Part shown: positions 7,515 to 16,432 of the stretch, piece after piece | Numbering within the stretch: the first letter of the stretch is position 1 | Layout of the letters: each line of letters begins with the position of its first letter | The notes under the pieces: model-generated | Told to the model about the DNA's origin: nothing | Databases searched by the model: none | Seen by the model: the letters and a program-made list of their open reading frames with translations, nothing else | From: Parvularcula sp. IMCC14364 | GTDB lineage: Bacteria; Pseudomonadota; Alphaproteobacteria; Caulobacterales; Parvularculaceae | Direction: 5' to 3' | Length of the DNA stretch: 64,000 nt | Assembly: GCF_030758415.1 (NCBI RefSeq) | Contig: NZ_CP132334.1 | Span: 2,678,001-2,742,000 of the forward strand | Position numbers and translations under genes: made by a program

Positions 7515-7959
7515 TTTAACCATTCAACGCGTTATCAAAGCCCCGCCAACGACGGTGTGGCAGGCTTGGAAAGATCCTTCGCACTTCGTCAAATGGTGGG
7601 CACCTGCTCCAGTGAAGACGGTCTCCAACAAGCACGACATGTTCACCGGAGGCGGGTTCGATACGACGATGCATTTACCCGATGGGACCGTTATGGAAGG
7701 AGGCGAAGGCTGTTTTCTGGAAGTCGTGGAATACGAAAGGATCGTGTTCACAGACGCTCTGCGCGGCGGTTGGCGACCAAATGAAACAGCCTTTTTCACG
7801 GCTATAATTACGCTAAAAGAGCACCCGGATGGAACGCTGTATACTGCCACGGCTTTACACAAGAACGATGCCGACCGTCAGCAGCACGAGGAAATGGGCT
7901 TTCTGAATGGGTGGGGAACTGCATTGGATCAGCTCTCATCCTTGGTCGAAACTTTGTAA
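7498..7959 (+). CDS. SRPBCC (AHSA1-like) domain protein
   Basis: A 153-residue START/SRPBCC fold protein of the kind related to activator of Hsp90 ATPase. Visible features are the N-terminal strand TIQRVIKAPPTTVWQAW, the WWAPAP segment, a FLEVVEYERIVFTDAL strand and the C-terminal helix GWGTALDQLSSLVETL. It would bind a hydrophobic ligand in its cavity; the ligand is unknown. AGGAG lies shortly before the ATG inside the end of the arsR gene. The cassette is enclosed by the 160-bp direct repeats. Confidence 0.88.
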   Translation: MTTENDLTIQRVIKAPPTTVWQAWKDPSHFVKWWAPAPVKTVSNKHDMFTGGGFDTTMHLPDGTVMEGGEGCFLEVVEYERIVFTDALRGGWRPNETAFFTAIITLKEHPDGTLYTATALHKNDADRQQHEEMGFLNGWGTALDQLSSLVETL

Positions 7960-7969
7960 GCCTTGCTGA

Positions 7970-8129
7970 TTCGGTCATAAGGAGGTCTCCATTTTTTTGA
8001 GGCGCGAAATGCGCCGGGAGACCCAGACTAAAGGCTGACAAAGGGGGGCCCATAGATTTTAATGTTTACGCTGACAACATGAAGGATGAAGGGGGGCGGA
8101 GTGCGGCAAGAGGCTGAAATGGGGGCTGG
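7970..8129. repeat. Long direct repeat, copy 2
   Basis: Second copy of the 160-bp sequence at 6741-6900, same orientation. It retains the ATG and hairpin of the coiled-coil gene's 5' region, but the coding frame after MTES diverges and runs antisense into the SRPBCC gene, so nothing functional seems to be expressed from it. About 75 bp without visible features follow to the antiporter gene. Confidence 0.9.
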
Positions 8130-8203
8130 CCAAACACTCTGACTGATCGTCTTAGAATGAACAATGAGCGGTCTGTGGCGCACGTTCATCCGACGCAATC
8201 ATT

Positions 8204-9160
8204 TCAACTTGCGGCTCCCAAACCCAGCCAAGCCGTATAGGCGACGTAAGCCAGCAACAAGAGAGCGCCTTCGATTCGACTGATCCTCCAACGGGTCACC
8301 GCAAATAATAGTAGTAGTGCAGTCGCACCGATCATTATCCAGATATCGAAGGACGCGATTGAGGCAGGCACTTCGATCGGCTTGATGAGAGCTGTGGCAC
8401 CCATAATAAAAAGCACATTGAAGATGTTGCTGCCAACAATGTTGCCGAACGCAATATCGGATTGACCCTGTCGTGCCGCGGCGATGGTCGTGACAAGTTC
8501 TGGCAACGATGTGCCCACGGCTACGATTGTTAGGCCGATCACGGCTTCAGAAACACCAAAGCTTGAGGCGATACTGATTGCGCCAGTGACCAGAAACCTC
8601 GCGCCAAGAATTGTCAGTCCTAAACCCCCAACGACGAAGACAAGGTCTTTCCAAACACTTCCCTCTGCCAAGCCCTTCGGTTGTGCAATCGCTATGGACG
8701 CCTCGGCCGCTACGGACCTTCGCTCCCGGATGATAGTCACGGCAACATAAGCAATAAGAGCAGTGATGAAGACCATACCCACCGTGGGGCTCAGGGAGTC
8801 ATATTGCACGGCGACCAGGCACATCAATGCTGAAAGTGCGAGTACGGCACCGTCCCGCCGGAAAGCATTGCGTTCAACAACAACAGGCGCGAGTACGGCA
8901 GCTAATCCCAAAATGAGCAGAATGTTGGCAATGTTACTGCCCACCACATTTCCGACCGCGATTCCGGGTGAGCCTGCAAACGCCGCCTGAAGGCTGGTCA
9001 CCAACTCTGGCGTGGAGGTGCCAAACCCAACAAGAGTCAGGCCGATTACCAGTGGAGATAAGCCGATCCGTCGGGCAAGATCGACTGCTCCGCGCACAAG
9101 AAGATCACCGCCGATGACCAGTCCTGCCAGACCAAAGATGAGCAATAAAACAATATCCAA
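8204..9160 (-). CDS. Calcium/sodium antiporter, YrbG/CaxA type
   Basis: Inner-membrane cation exchanger with the two inverted halves typical of the family: the alpha-1 repeat with GFGTSTPELVTS and GNVVGSNIANIL, and the alpha-2 repeat with AVGTSLPELVTT and GNIVGSNIFNVL. About ten hydrophobic segments. The start is uncertain: there is no in-frame ATG; a TTG at 9160 gives 318 residues, close to the family length, whereas the frame remains open to another TTG at 9235. An IS5-family element sits only 3 bp beyond 9235 and separates the gene from its former upstream sequence, which may have changed its expression. Confidence 0.88.
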   Translation of the reverse strand: MDIVLLLIFGLAGLVIGGDLLVRGAVDLARRIGLSPLVIGLTLVGFGTSTPELVTSLQAAFAGSPGIAVGNVVGSNIANILLILGLAAVLAPVVVERNAFRRDGAVLALSALMCLVAVQYDSLSPTVGMVFITALIAYVAVTIIRERRSVAAEASIAIAQPKGLAEGSVWKDLVFVVGGLGLTILGARFLVTGAISIASSFGVSEAVIGLTIVAVGTSLPELVTTIAAARQGQSDIAFGNIVGSNIFNVLFIMGATALIKPIEVPASIASFDIWIMIGATALLLLFAVTRWRISRIEGALLLLAYVAYTAWLGLGAAS

Positions 9161-9238
9161 ACGTGTCGCCAGTACAATTACAATCGCAGCGGGTTCCCGC
9201 AATTTCAGTACGTTATACACATGACGATTGGTCAACTA

Positions 9239-10072
9239 GGGTCTGTACCCAATTTAACTGATTGATTTGTTTGTGCAAAGCGTGATTCAGGGATTTCCGA
9301 AAGGGAGTCTTAAATGGCGCGGTTTGATTTGTCGGATGAAGAATGGGCGGTGATTGAACCGTTGTTGCCAAAGGTTAGCCGCGGCCCGAAGCGCAAAGAT
9401 GATCGTACGATCCTGAACGGCATCTTTTACATTTTGCGCACAGGCGCGCCATGGCGGGACTTGCCGGAACGATATGGACCGTACACGACTGCTTACAATC
9501 GGTATAACAGGTGGGGCGAGCGCGGCGTCTGGAAGGGCATATTCGATGCGCTCGCTGAAGAATGTGAGGACAGTCTGATCTTCATAGACGCCTCGATTGT
9601 CAAAGCTCACCGCGCAGCGAGTGGCTCAAAAAGGGGGAACTGGCGGAAGATATTGGACGCTCACGGGGCGGTCGCACAAGCAAAGTTCACGTGGCCGTAG
9701 ATGAAAATGGCAGGCCATTGCGCATTGAGGTCACTGGCGGCCATGTTCATGACAGCCAGGTGATGAATGTCTTCCTCGACTGGGAGATGCCGCCTCTGGC
9801 GATGGTCCTGGACAAAGCCTATGGCAGTGCGAAGATCAGGCGCGATATCGCCGATGAAGGTGCGTTGGCGGTTATTCCCGCCAAGTCCAATGCGCGCAAT
9901 CCGGTCCCGCATGACACCAGCCTTTACGCCATGCGTAATATTGTCGAGCGGTTCTTCTACAAAATGAAAGACATGAGACGGCTGGCTACACGGTTCGAGA
10001 AATCTCGAAGGAACTTCATCAACATGATATATCTCTTCGCAGCAAAATGCTGGATCAATTGAGTCCACACCC
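9239..10072 (+). mobile_element. IS5-family insertion sequence, complete
   Basis: 834 bp. Imperfect terminal inverted repeats of 16 bp (left GGGTCTGTACCCAATT, right complement GGGTGTGGACTCAATT, 13 of 16 identical) and a duplicated TA target on both sides (9237-9238 and 10073-10074). The size, 2-bp TA target and two-frame transposase fit the IS427 group. The element appears intact. Confidence 0.88.
9314..10062 (+). CDS. IS5-family transposase made by -1 frameshift
   Basis: DDE transposase encoded in two overlapping frames. The first (9314-9700) carries the N-terminal DUF4096-like region (WAVIEPLLP, APWRDLPERYGPYTTAYNRYNRW) and the first catalytic Asp (FIDASIVKAHR). The second (to 10062) carries the second Asp (VLDKAYGS) and the Glu (NIVERFFYKMKDMRRLATRFEK). 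The frames join by a -1 shift at the run AAAAAGGGGG (9628-9637), after which the product reads through GRSRGGRTSK. This is the usual control of IS427-group transposition, so the break is not a mutation. Confidence 0.85.
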
Positions 10073-10269
10073 TAAATTGCAATCAACTTGCCGGCTTGAG
10101 TTGTGTCCCAGCACAGAGGTGGGTGTGCGATCCGTCGCTCGAATTGCCGAACGGCAAATTTTAGAAAGTTGATGCGCCGAGATGCCAGCCTTTCAAGAAT
10201 TGAATAGGCCCAGGCCCGGTGCTGCGTTCTCGCCTGTGCCGCACTTAAAGTCTCCCTACGGATTACCAC
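10072..10269 (-). CDS. Doubtful 65-aa ORF at the IS edge
   Basis: GTG-started frame of 65 residues, rich in Arg and Ala, with no recognised family. Its TAG stop uses the TA target duplication and the last base of the IS element. Before the insertion the same TAG would have been followed directly by the TTG (now 9235) of the antiporter frame, so the ORF may be the end of a gene once upstream of the antiporter. It may equally be non-coding. Confidence 0.25.
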   Translation of the reverse strand: MVIRRETLSAAQARTQHRAWAYSILERLASRRINFLKFAVRQFERRIAHPPLCWDTTQAGKLIAI

Positions 10270-10313
10270 ATGCTGACGGATCGATATGACGTCGCCTGGC
10301 CTGGAGCCAACAA

Positions 10314-10817
10314 TCAGTTCACGATCACGAAGATCAGCGTGGCGGCGAAGGCGAGTTCCATCATCACGGTCAGCGGCAGTCTGACGCCGAGATACCAGTC
10401 CGGCGCACCGGAGCCGCGGCGGGTTGCCCGCAGATCATCGAACAGGAGCAACGGCAATGCCACAACGATGATGAGCAATCGCACAAGATCGTTCTCCATC
10501 AGGAAGATCGGGAAGGAAATCAGTAACGGCATGATACCGCCGAACAGGTTGGTGAAGGTCGGCCCGGTTGAATGCATCACGGCGATGCCCCAGCGGATGC
10601 CCCCGAAAAAGGCCAGCAAGGCGCCGCCGCACAGGATTATCAGATCAATCAGGTGCGGGCCAATATCCATCGGTCGTGCCCAGACCAGAATGGCGCCGAT
10701 TATCAACGGCAACGCCCCGGCATAAGCGATCGCGGCAGCGGCCTGTGTCAGGCCATTATTGTTGTTGCCAGCCAGGCTTGGGCCGGCGTCAGAATAGCGG
10801 GTCATGTAGTCATTCAT
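10314..10817 (-). CDS. DUF3429 family membrane protein
   Basis: A 167-residue inner-membrane protein matching DUF3429, function unknown. Five hydrophobic segments; the family motif around GALLAFFGGIRWGIA is clear, and a basic loop (DDLRATRRGSGAPDWYLGVR) precedes the last helix. The ATG at 10817 is preceded by GGGGAGA at suitable distance; the longer frame upstream is antisense to intergenic sequence and lacks the family features. It is divergent from the DUF1353 lipoprotein gene at 11004. Confidence 0.82.
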   Translation of the reverse strand: MNDYMTRYSDAGPSLAGNNNNGLTQAAAAIAYAGALPLIIGAILVWARPMDIGPHLIDLIILCGGALLAFFGGIRWGIAVMHSTGPTFTNLFGGIMPLLISFPIFLMENDLVRLLIIVVALPLLLFDDLRATRRGSGAPDWYLGVRLPLTVMMELAFAATLIFVIVN

Positions 10818-11003
10818 GACAATGTCTCCCCTGTTGACGGTAGCTTTCGCTACGCCCTGAATATAGGGATGGCTGCAGGGGGGCGCCATCCCTGCCGGGT
10901 CGAAATCGACGTGAAAGATGGGCCGGGCGGCAGGCAGACACCCGCCTCTTTGCAAGCGCCTCTCGCTGGCGTAGGCTCATGGCAACGGGAAGAGGGATCA
11001 TCC

Positions 11004-12557
11004 ATGAAACAGCGATTTTTACTGGCGGCCCTGGCGGCCTTTGCCGCGGCCAGCCTGACAGCCTGTGCCAACACCCGGGGCCCGTCAGCGGACACAAGGG
11101 CGGCAGCACCGGCTCGTGACACCATAACGCAAGATCTGGCCCTGCCACCGGAACTGGCCGCCTTCGCGGATGAACGCACCACACCGGATGAAGATAGAGT
11201 CGATGACACCCTGCGGCAGGACCCTTTCGGGGGTTATCAGCGCAACCGCTCCCTCGAAGATCAAATTCTGCTCCGTGAACAGAATGACCTGCGCACAGAA
11301 TTCACGACACTGGCGCAGAACCAGCAAGAAACGCTGACGCGCAAGGAACGCGCGCGACTGGAAAAGACATTCGCCGCGCTTGTCGACCTCATCATGGAGA
11401 ATCTCATCTTTGACAGCCGCGACCCGGAGACCGGCCGCATCGACTTTTCCTATCGCGATGATGAGGACAGCTTCGCCCTGGAACTGGACCAGCGCGCCCT
11501 GACCAGAGAGGAAGCCCTGGAAATTCTCTGCCTGCCCCGCCGCGCGGCGAAACAGCTTGCGCCGTTTGACTGCGCCGTCATTTATGCGCTTATCCCGCCC
11601 ACGACAATGAATGCGTTCTGGAATGAAGAATTCTCCGCATTTGAAATTCCGATTACGGATTTTCCGGATCAGCCGTTGCGCATGTGGCCTTATGAGCTCG
11701 TTTCCTTCCAGAACAAGCCCTTTATATTTCTGCCGAACGAATCCCTTTACGGTGATATTTTTATTCTCGGCACGTATGATGAAAACGGCGCACGACAGTT
11801 CGCGTTGAGCTCAATCCCGCCCCCCGCGCCGGCGGCGCCCCCGCCTGTTGCGGTCCTGAGTGGTGCCCTGCAGGAGCTGTACGACCAGCTGGCCGTGGTT
11901 TCTGACGAGGATGACGATGCGGATCTCTTGCGCGACGGCACACGCCGCAATTTCGTGCTGAAAGAGGATATTCTCTATTGCCGGGAAAAAACGGGCGAGA
12001 TTTTCCTCATCCCGGCAGGCTTCGTCACGGATCTTCTCTCCGTGAAAGGCATGTCCGCCTTCCTGCGCAGCGACCGGACCTATGCCGGGGCCATTATCCA
12101 TGACTGGCTGTTTGCCATTGGCGGCGGCGAGGCCGAGCGCAAACGCGCCGAGGCAATGTTCTCAGAGGAACTGGCCTTCAATAAATCAGGGGCGCTGCAC
12201 CGCTTTTTCATCACCATGGGGACGGATAAGGTCGGGCCGCTATATTTCAGATTGTTCGGCAAGGACTCGCCCTTTGGCCGCCGCGCCGAAATGCGCTTTG
12301 CCACGCGGGAAAGCTGCCAGCGCGGCTATGCCATGCAGACAGGTGAAGAGCCTTATATCCGTGGCCGGATCAACCAGCGCCGACCAGAAGGACAGCGCTG
12401 TCGTGGCTTCCAGGACAATTATCAGGACTATTTCGAGACCTACGCCACAGACACCCGCATTGACGCCTCCGAGCTGACCAGCAGCGACGAAAAACGCGCC
12501 TATCTGCGCTCTGTCATCGTCAACAAGGACCCGGAAAAATCCTGCGCTGACTTGTGA
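11004..12557 (+). CDS. DUF1353-containing lipoprotein
   Basis: A 517-residue predicted lipoprotein: signal sequence with lipobox LTAC (Cys at about residue 20). The central part has no recognised domain and is acidic; residues about 315-410 fit DUF1353 (FLIPAGFVTDLLSV... AGAIIHDWLFA), a domain found in phage and bacterial envelope proteins. AGAGGG precedes the ATG at 11004. The following C-terminal 100 residues are rich in charged residues and Cys. Function unknown; an envelope role is inferred from the export signal. Confidence 0.75.
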   Translation: MKQRFLLAALAAFAAASLTACANTRGPSADTRAAAPARDTITQDLALPPELAAFADERTTPDEDRVDDTLRQDPFGGYQRNRSLEDQILLREQNDLRTEFTTLAQNQQETLTRKERARLEKTFAALVDLIMENLIFDSRDPETGRIDFSYRDDEDSFALELDQRALTREEALEILCLPRRAAKQLAPFDCAVIYALIPPTTMNAFWNEEFSAFEIPITDFPDQPLRMWPYELVSFQNKPFIFLPNESLYGDIFILGTYDENGARQFALSSIPPPAPAAPPPVAVLSGALQELYDQLAVVSDEDDDADLLRDGTRRNFVLKEDILYCREKTGEIFLIPAGFVTDLLSVKGMSAFLRSDRTYAGAIIHDWLFAIGGGEAERKRAEAMFSEELAFNKSGALHRFFITMGTDKVGPLYFRLFGKDSPFGRRAEMRFATRESCQRGYAMQTGEEPYIRGRINQRRPEGQRCRGFQDNYQDYFETYATDTRIDASELTSSDEKRAYLRSVIVNKDPEKSCADL

Positions 12558-12595
12558 GGTATCTGCGGGCTGCTTCTAATAAGCGGCAGCGCACG

Positions 12596-12607
12596 CCCCC
12601 CCCCCCC
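12596..12607. repeat. Run of twelve C
   Basis: Homopolymer between the DUF1353 gene and the ETF-QO gene, about 150 bp before the latter's ATG. Such tracts are prone to slippage. The rest of the 198-bp gap shows no other clear element. Confidence 0.9.
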
Positions 12608-12755
12608 TGCCGCCAGTGGCGAAAACATGCACCCGATAAAAGCGTGACTGCGTAAAGGCTTGATAACAGCTTGACTGCGGCCCCCCATGGATTTTCTGCC
12701 GAAATCTGCCTAGGTATCTGTCAAAGCAGATAAGAACCTGAACAGGTAAGGCATT

Positions 12756-14429
12756 ATGAGCGACGAAGCGATTGAACGCGAAAGCATGGAATTTGATGTG
12801 GTGATTGTGGGCGCCGGGCCAGCTGGCCTGTGCGCGGCGATTCGCCTGAAACAGCTGGACGCGCAGAACGGCACTGAAACCTCTGTTGTGGTGGTGGAGA
12901 AAGGCTCCGAAGTGGGCGCGCATATTCTCTCCGGCGCGGTGGTGGACCCCAAGGCGCTGGATGAGCTGATCCCGGACTGGAAAGAACAGGGATGCCCGCT
13001 GGAGACGGAAGTCACGGACGAGAAATTCCTGTTGATGGGCCCCGCCGGGTCCCTGCAGTTGCCGCTGTTCGTCATGCCCGGCATGGTCAAGAATCATGGC
13101 TGCTATATTGCCTCCATGGGCAATGTCTGCCGCTGGCTGGCCGAAAAAGCCGAGGGTATGGGCGTCGAGATTTATCCGATGATGGCGGCGAGCAACTATC
13201 TCAAACGCGACGATGGCTCGGTCAAGGGCGTCATCGTTGGCGAGGTCGGCATTGGCCGCGACGGCGAGAAGAAAGACTCCTACGAGCCCGGCATGGAACT
13301 GAACGGCAAATATGTACTCATCGCCGAAGGGGTGCGCGGCTCCCTCGGCAAGCAGTTAATTGCCGAATTCAATCTCGATGCGGACAGCGAGCCACAGAAA
13401 TATGGCATCGGCATCAAGGAATTGTGGAAAGTGCCGGACGGGAATTTCAAGCCGGGCCTTGTGCAGCACACCTTTGGCTGGCCCCTGAACAACGCCACCG
13501 GTGGCGGCTCCTTCTGCTATCATTTCGGCGACAATTATGTCTCCATCGGTTTTGTGGTGCATCTGAACTACAAGAACCCTTACCTTTCTCCGTATCAGGA
13601 GTTCCAGCGCTTCAAGCATCACCCGGATGTTCTGCGCTATCTGGAAGGGGGCGAGCGCGTTGCCTATGGCGCGCGGGCGATCACCGAAGGGGGCTTCCAG
13701 TCTGTGCCAAAGCTGACCTTCCCGGGCGGCGCGCTGATCGGCTGCTCTGCCGGCTTCGTCAACCTGCCACGGATCAAGGGTAACCATAATGCCATGAAAA
13801 CCGGCATGATGGGCGCGGAAGCGGCCTATGACGCGGTGCAGGCCGGGCGACAGGGTGACGAACTTGTAGCCTATACGGAGAAATATAATTCTTCCTGGGT
13901 TTATGATGAACTGAAAAAAGTCCGTAACGCCAAACCGCTATGGTCAAACCTTGGCACCGTGGCCGGGGGCATCGCCCTGACGGGCATGGACCTGTGGATC
14001 AATACGCTGACCGGCGGCTGGTCCCCGTTTGGCACCCTGCGCCATGGCAAGAACGATGCCCAGTCCACCGAGCCGGCATCCGAACATCAACCGATCACCT
14101 ATCCCAAACCGGATGGGGTGATCTCCTTTGACCGCCTGACCAATGTGGCGTTTTCCTTCACCAATCACGAAGAAGACCAGCCAGTGCACCTGACCCTGAA
14201 AGAGGCCAGCGTGCCGGTGAACGTGAACCTGCCGGTCTATGCCGGCCCGTCCCAGCGCTATTGCCCGGCCGGAGTGTATGAGTTTGTTGAGGAAAATGGT
14301 GCGTCCAAATTCCAGATCAATGCGCAAAACTGCGTGCATTGCAAAACCTGCGACATCAAAGACCCGTCCCAAAACATCGTCTGGAAAACACCGGAGGGCG
14401 CTGGCGGGCCAAACTATCCAAATATGTAA
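12756..14429 (+). CDS. Electron transfer flavoprotein-ubiquinone oxidoreductase
   Basis: Passes electrons from reduced ETF (from acyl-CoA and amine dehydrogenases) to ubiquinone at the inner membrane face. 557 residues, the usual length. The FAD-binding VIVGAGPAGLCAAIRLKQ lies at about residues 15-32; the C-terminus has the 4Fe-4S ferredoxin-type cluster site CVHCKTCDIKDP plus the preceding YCPAGVYEF. The membrane-binding and ubiquinone region (GGFQSVPKLTFPGGALIGCSAG) is present. AGGTAAGG precedes the ATG. It fits the ubiquinone-based respiration implied by other genes in the window. Confidence 0.96.
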   Translation: MSDEAIERESMEFDVVIVGAGPAGLCAAIRLKQLDAQNGTETSVVVVEKGSEVGAHILSGAVVDPKALDELIPDWKEQGCPLETEVTDEKFLLMGPAGSLQLPLFVMPGMVKNHGCYIASMGNVCRWLAEKAEGMGVEIYPMMAASNYLKRDDGSVKGVIVGEVGIGRDGEKKDSYEPGMELNGKYVLIAEGVRGSLGKQLIAEFNLDADSEPQKYGIGIKELWKVPDGNFKPGLVQHTFGWPLNNATGGGSFCYHFGDNYVSIGFVVHLNYKNPYLSPYQEFQRFKHHPDVLRYLEGGERVAYGARAITEGGFQSVPKLTFPGGALIGCSAGFVNLPRIKGNHNAMKTGMMGAEAAYDAVQAGRQGDELVAYTEKYNSSWVYDELKKVRNAKPLWSNLGTVAGGIALTGMDLWINTLTGGWSPFGTLRHGKNDAQSTEPASEHQPITYPKPDGVISFDRLTNVAFSFTNHEEDQPVHLTLKEASVPVNVNLPVYAGPSQRYCPAGVYEFVEENGASKFQINAQNCVHCKTCDIKDPSQNIVWKTPEGAGGPNYPNM

Positions 14430-14519
14430 CCAGAGGATGCCTTGCGCATCGCGGGGGCGTCTGGTCATATAGATATTCGCGTCAGGCGTGTTGCCCGCGC
14501 CGCTGAGGAGAGTGCCGTT

Positions 14520-16421
14520 TTGACATTGCTGAACAGGCTTGTTGCCCGTCCGTCTTTCATCGCCATCGTCGCCGCAACGCTGCTGACCAGCAGCTGCACC
14601 AGTGGTGTCGGCAGCTATGATCTGGCAGCTTTTGATAATTCATCGGCTGCCGGGCAATATCTGAAAGCGCGCTATGCCGCCAGCCAGCAGCAGGTTGGCC
14701 TTGCCGCCGAAGCCTATAGCAGTGCCGCAGCCTTTGCGCCGCAGGACACAAGCCTTTTACAGCGCACCTTTTTCTATGAACTGGCGGCTGGCAATATCTC
14801 TGATGCCACCCCTTACGCCGAGAAACTGCTGCTGCCTGAATTCCAGTCAGCTGATGCCACCCTCGACCAGTCCGCGGGCATGTTGCCAGGCCTTGCCAAA
14901 CCGGAATTCACCGTCGCCGCGGAGCTGATCCGCAGCGGAGACTATGAGGCCGCGCAGGCGCTGCTGTCAGAAGATTTTGACGGGCGTGCCGCCAGCACCC
15001 TGGCCTATCTGGTGAATGCATGGATGGTATATGAAACAGAGGGGCTGGATGCAGGACTGGCGGCGATGAACCCCTCTGGTCGCGCGGATATTTATCCCTC
15101 GTTCACGCCGCTGCATCAGGCGATGATGCTTGATCTTGGCGGGCGCGAGGAGGAAGCGGAAGCGGCTTACCAACTCGCCCTGTCGGCGATCTCGCCACAA
15201 AGCGCCATTGTTGCCTATGCGGATTTTCTCGGGCGCGGCGCCGCGACAGGTGAAAATACACGTGAACAGGCGCTGTCCCTGTACCGCAAACTGTCCGAAG
15301 ATACCGGCCTTCTGCGCCGGGCAGGCAGGCTGGGCCTTGCCCGCCTTGGGGAGCCACTGGCACGCGAAAGCCGCACCACACGGCAACTGGAAAATACCAA
15401 AATCCCTCGCGCCGTGAATAATGGCCGTGAGGGCGCTGCCCTTGCCTTCTATTCCTTTGCCTGGGGGTCTTACGAACAGATCATCAGCCAACAGAATGCT
15501 GCACAGCGCGCTGGCTTCAACAACATGCAGGCTGCCCTGAACACGCCGCTCGCTTTTGCCCAACTGGCAGCCTATCTCAATCTGGATCTGGATGAAGCGC
15601 ATTATGTTATTGGCGCTATCTTCACCAGCTACGAACAGCCGGAACAGGCGATTGAAGCATTTGAAAAGATAGATTTTGACAATCCATTCTATGAATTCGC
15701 ACAGATGGATATTGCCGACGCCTGGATTTTGCTCGGCGAAAATGACCGGGCACTGAGCTCCTTGCAGGACTTTACCGGCAAGGACACCCTGACGCCTGAC
15801 GCGCGCAGCAAGGTGGCAAGCCTGTTGACCGATGCGGGTGCAGATGAAGAAGCAGACGCCGCCCAGACAGAAGCCATCCGGATCGCCGAGCAGCTCACCA
15901 GTTCGGAATCCGAGCGCTTCTCACTCTGGCGCTATTATTTCGCCAGAGGTGCGACACGCATCGAAGCCGGACGATGGGCAGACGGCGAAGCAGACCTGAA
16001 AAAGGCCGTCGAGCTGTCCCCGGACCAGCCCTATGTCCTGAATTTCCTGGGCTATAGCTGGGCGGAGCGCGGTGAGAACCTTGATGCTGCCTTCGACATG
16101 ATCGAAAAAGCCCTGTCACTGGAGCCAACATCCGGCGCCATTACGGACAGTCTGGGCTGGGCACATTATCAGCGGGGGAACTATGCCGAAGCGGTCAAGC
16201 ATCTCGAGCGAGCCGTTACGCTGGAGCCATCAGACGCGGTGATTACGGACCATCTTGGCGATGCCTACTGGCAGACAGGCCGCCCCGTCGAAGCCCGCTA
16301 TGAATGGCGGCGGGCCCTTTCGCTTGATCCAGATACAGACCTGCAGGCAGCCATAGAGCGCAAGCTGGCCGATGAAGTGGTCAGTCCGGCTGCCTCGATC
16401 GCTGCAGGCAGCGCACGCTGA
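14520..16421 (+). CDS. TPR-repeat lipoprotein
   Basis: A 633-residue exported protein. From the TTG at 14520, preceded by GAGGAG 9 nt upstream, it starts with a hydrophobic signal ending in a lipobox (LLTSSC). The body is helical and the C-terminal 200 residues contain clear tetratricopeptide repeats (e.g. QPYVLNFLGYSWAERGENLD, then SGAITDSLGWAHYQRGNYAE, then DAVITDHLGDAYWQTGRPVE). The frame is open upstream to another TTG at 14442, which has no ribosome site. It is 11 bp ahead of ispE, an arrangement common in alphaproteobacteria. Probably a scaffold at the outer membrane. Confidence 0.85.
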   Translation: MTLLNRLVARPSFIAIVAATLLTSSCTSGVGSYDLAAFDNSSAAGQYLKARYAASQQQVGLAAEAYSSAAAFAPQDTSLLQRTFFYELAAGNISDATPYAEKLLLPEFQSADATLDQSAGMLPGLAKPEFTVAAELIRSGDYEAAQALLSEDFDGRAASTLAYLVNAWMVYETEGLDAGLAAMNPSGRADIYPSFTPLHQAMMLDLGGREEEAEAAYQLALSAISPQSAIVAYADFLGRGAATGENTREQALSLYRKLSEDTGLLRRAGRLGLARLGEPLARESRTTRQLENTKIPRAVNNGREGAALAFYSFAWGSYEQIISQQNAAQRAGFNNMQAALNTPLAFAQLAAYLNLDLDEAHYVIGAIFTSYEQPEQAIEAFEKIDFDNPFYEFAQMDIADAWILLGENDRALSSLQDFTGKDTLTPDARSKVASLLTDAGADEEADAAQTEAIRIAEQLTSSESERFSLWRYYFARGATRIEAGRWADGEADLKKAVELSPDQPYVLNFLGYSWAERGENLDAAFDMIEKALSLEPTSGAITDSLGWAHYQRGNYAEAVKHLERAVTLEPSDAVITDHLGDAYWQTGRPVEARYEWRRALSLDPDTDLQAAIERKLADEVVSPAASIAAGSAR

Positions 16422-16432
16422 TTGCAGCGCCC

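Noticed and set aside
7808-7978. 56-residue frame starting in repeat copy 2
   Set aside because: It keeps only the first codons of the coiled-coil gene and then runs antisense to the SRPBCC gene.
9628-9637. Frameshift in the IS5 transposase read as a disabling mutation
   Set aside because: An A5G5 slippage site at the join of two frames is normal for the IS427 group; inverted repeats and target duplication are intact.
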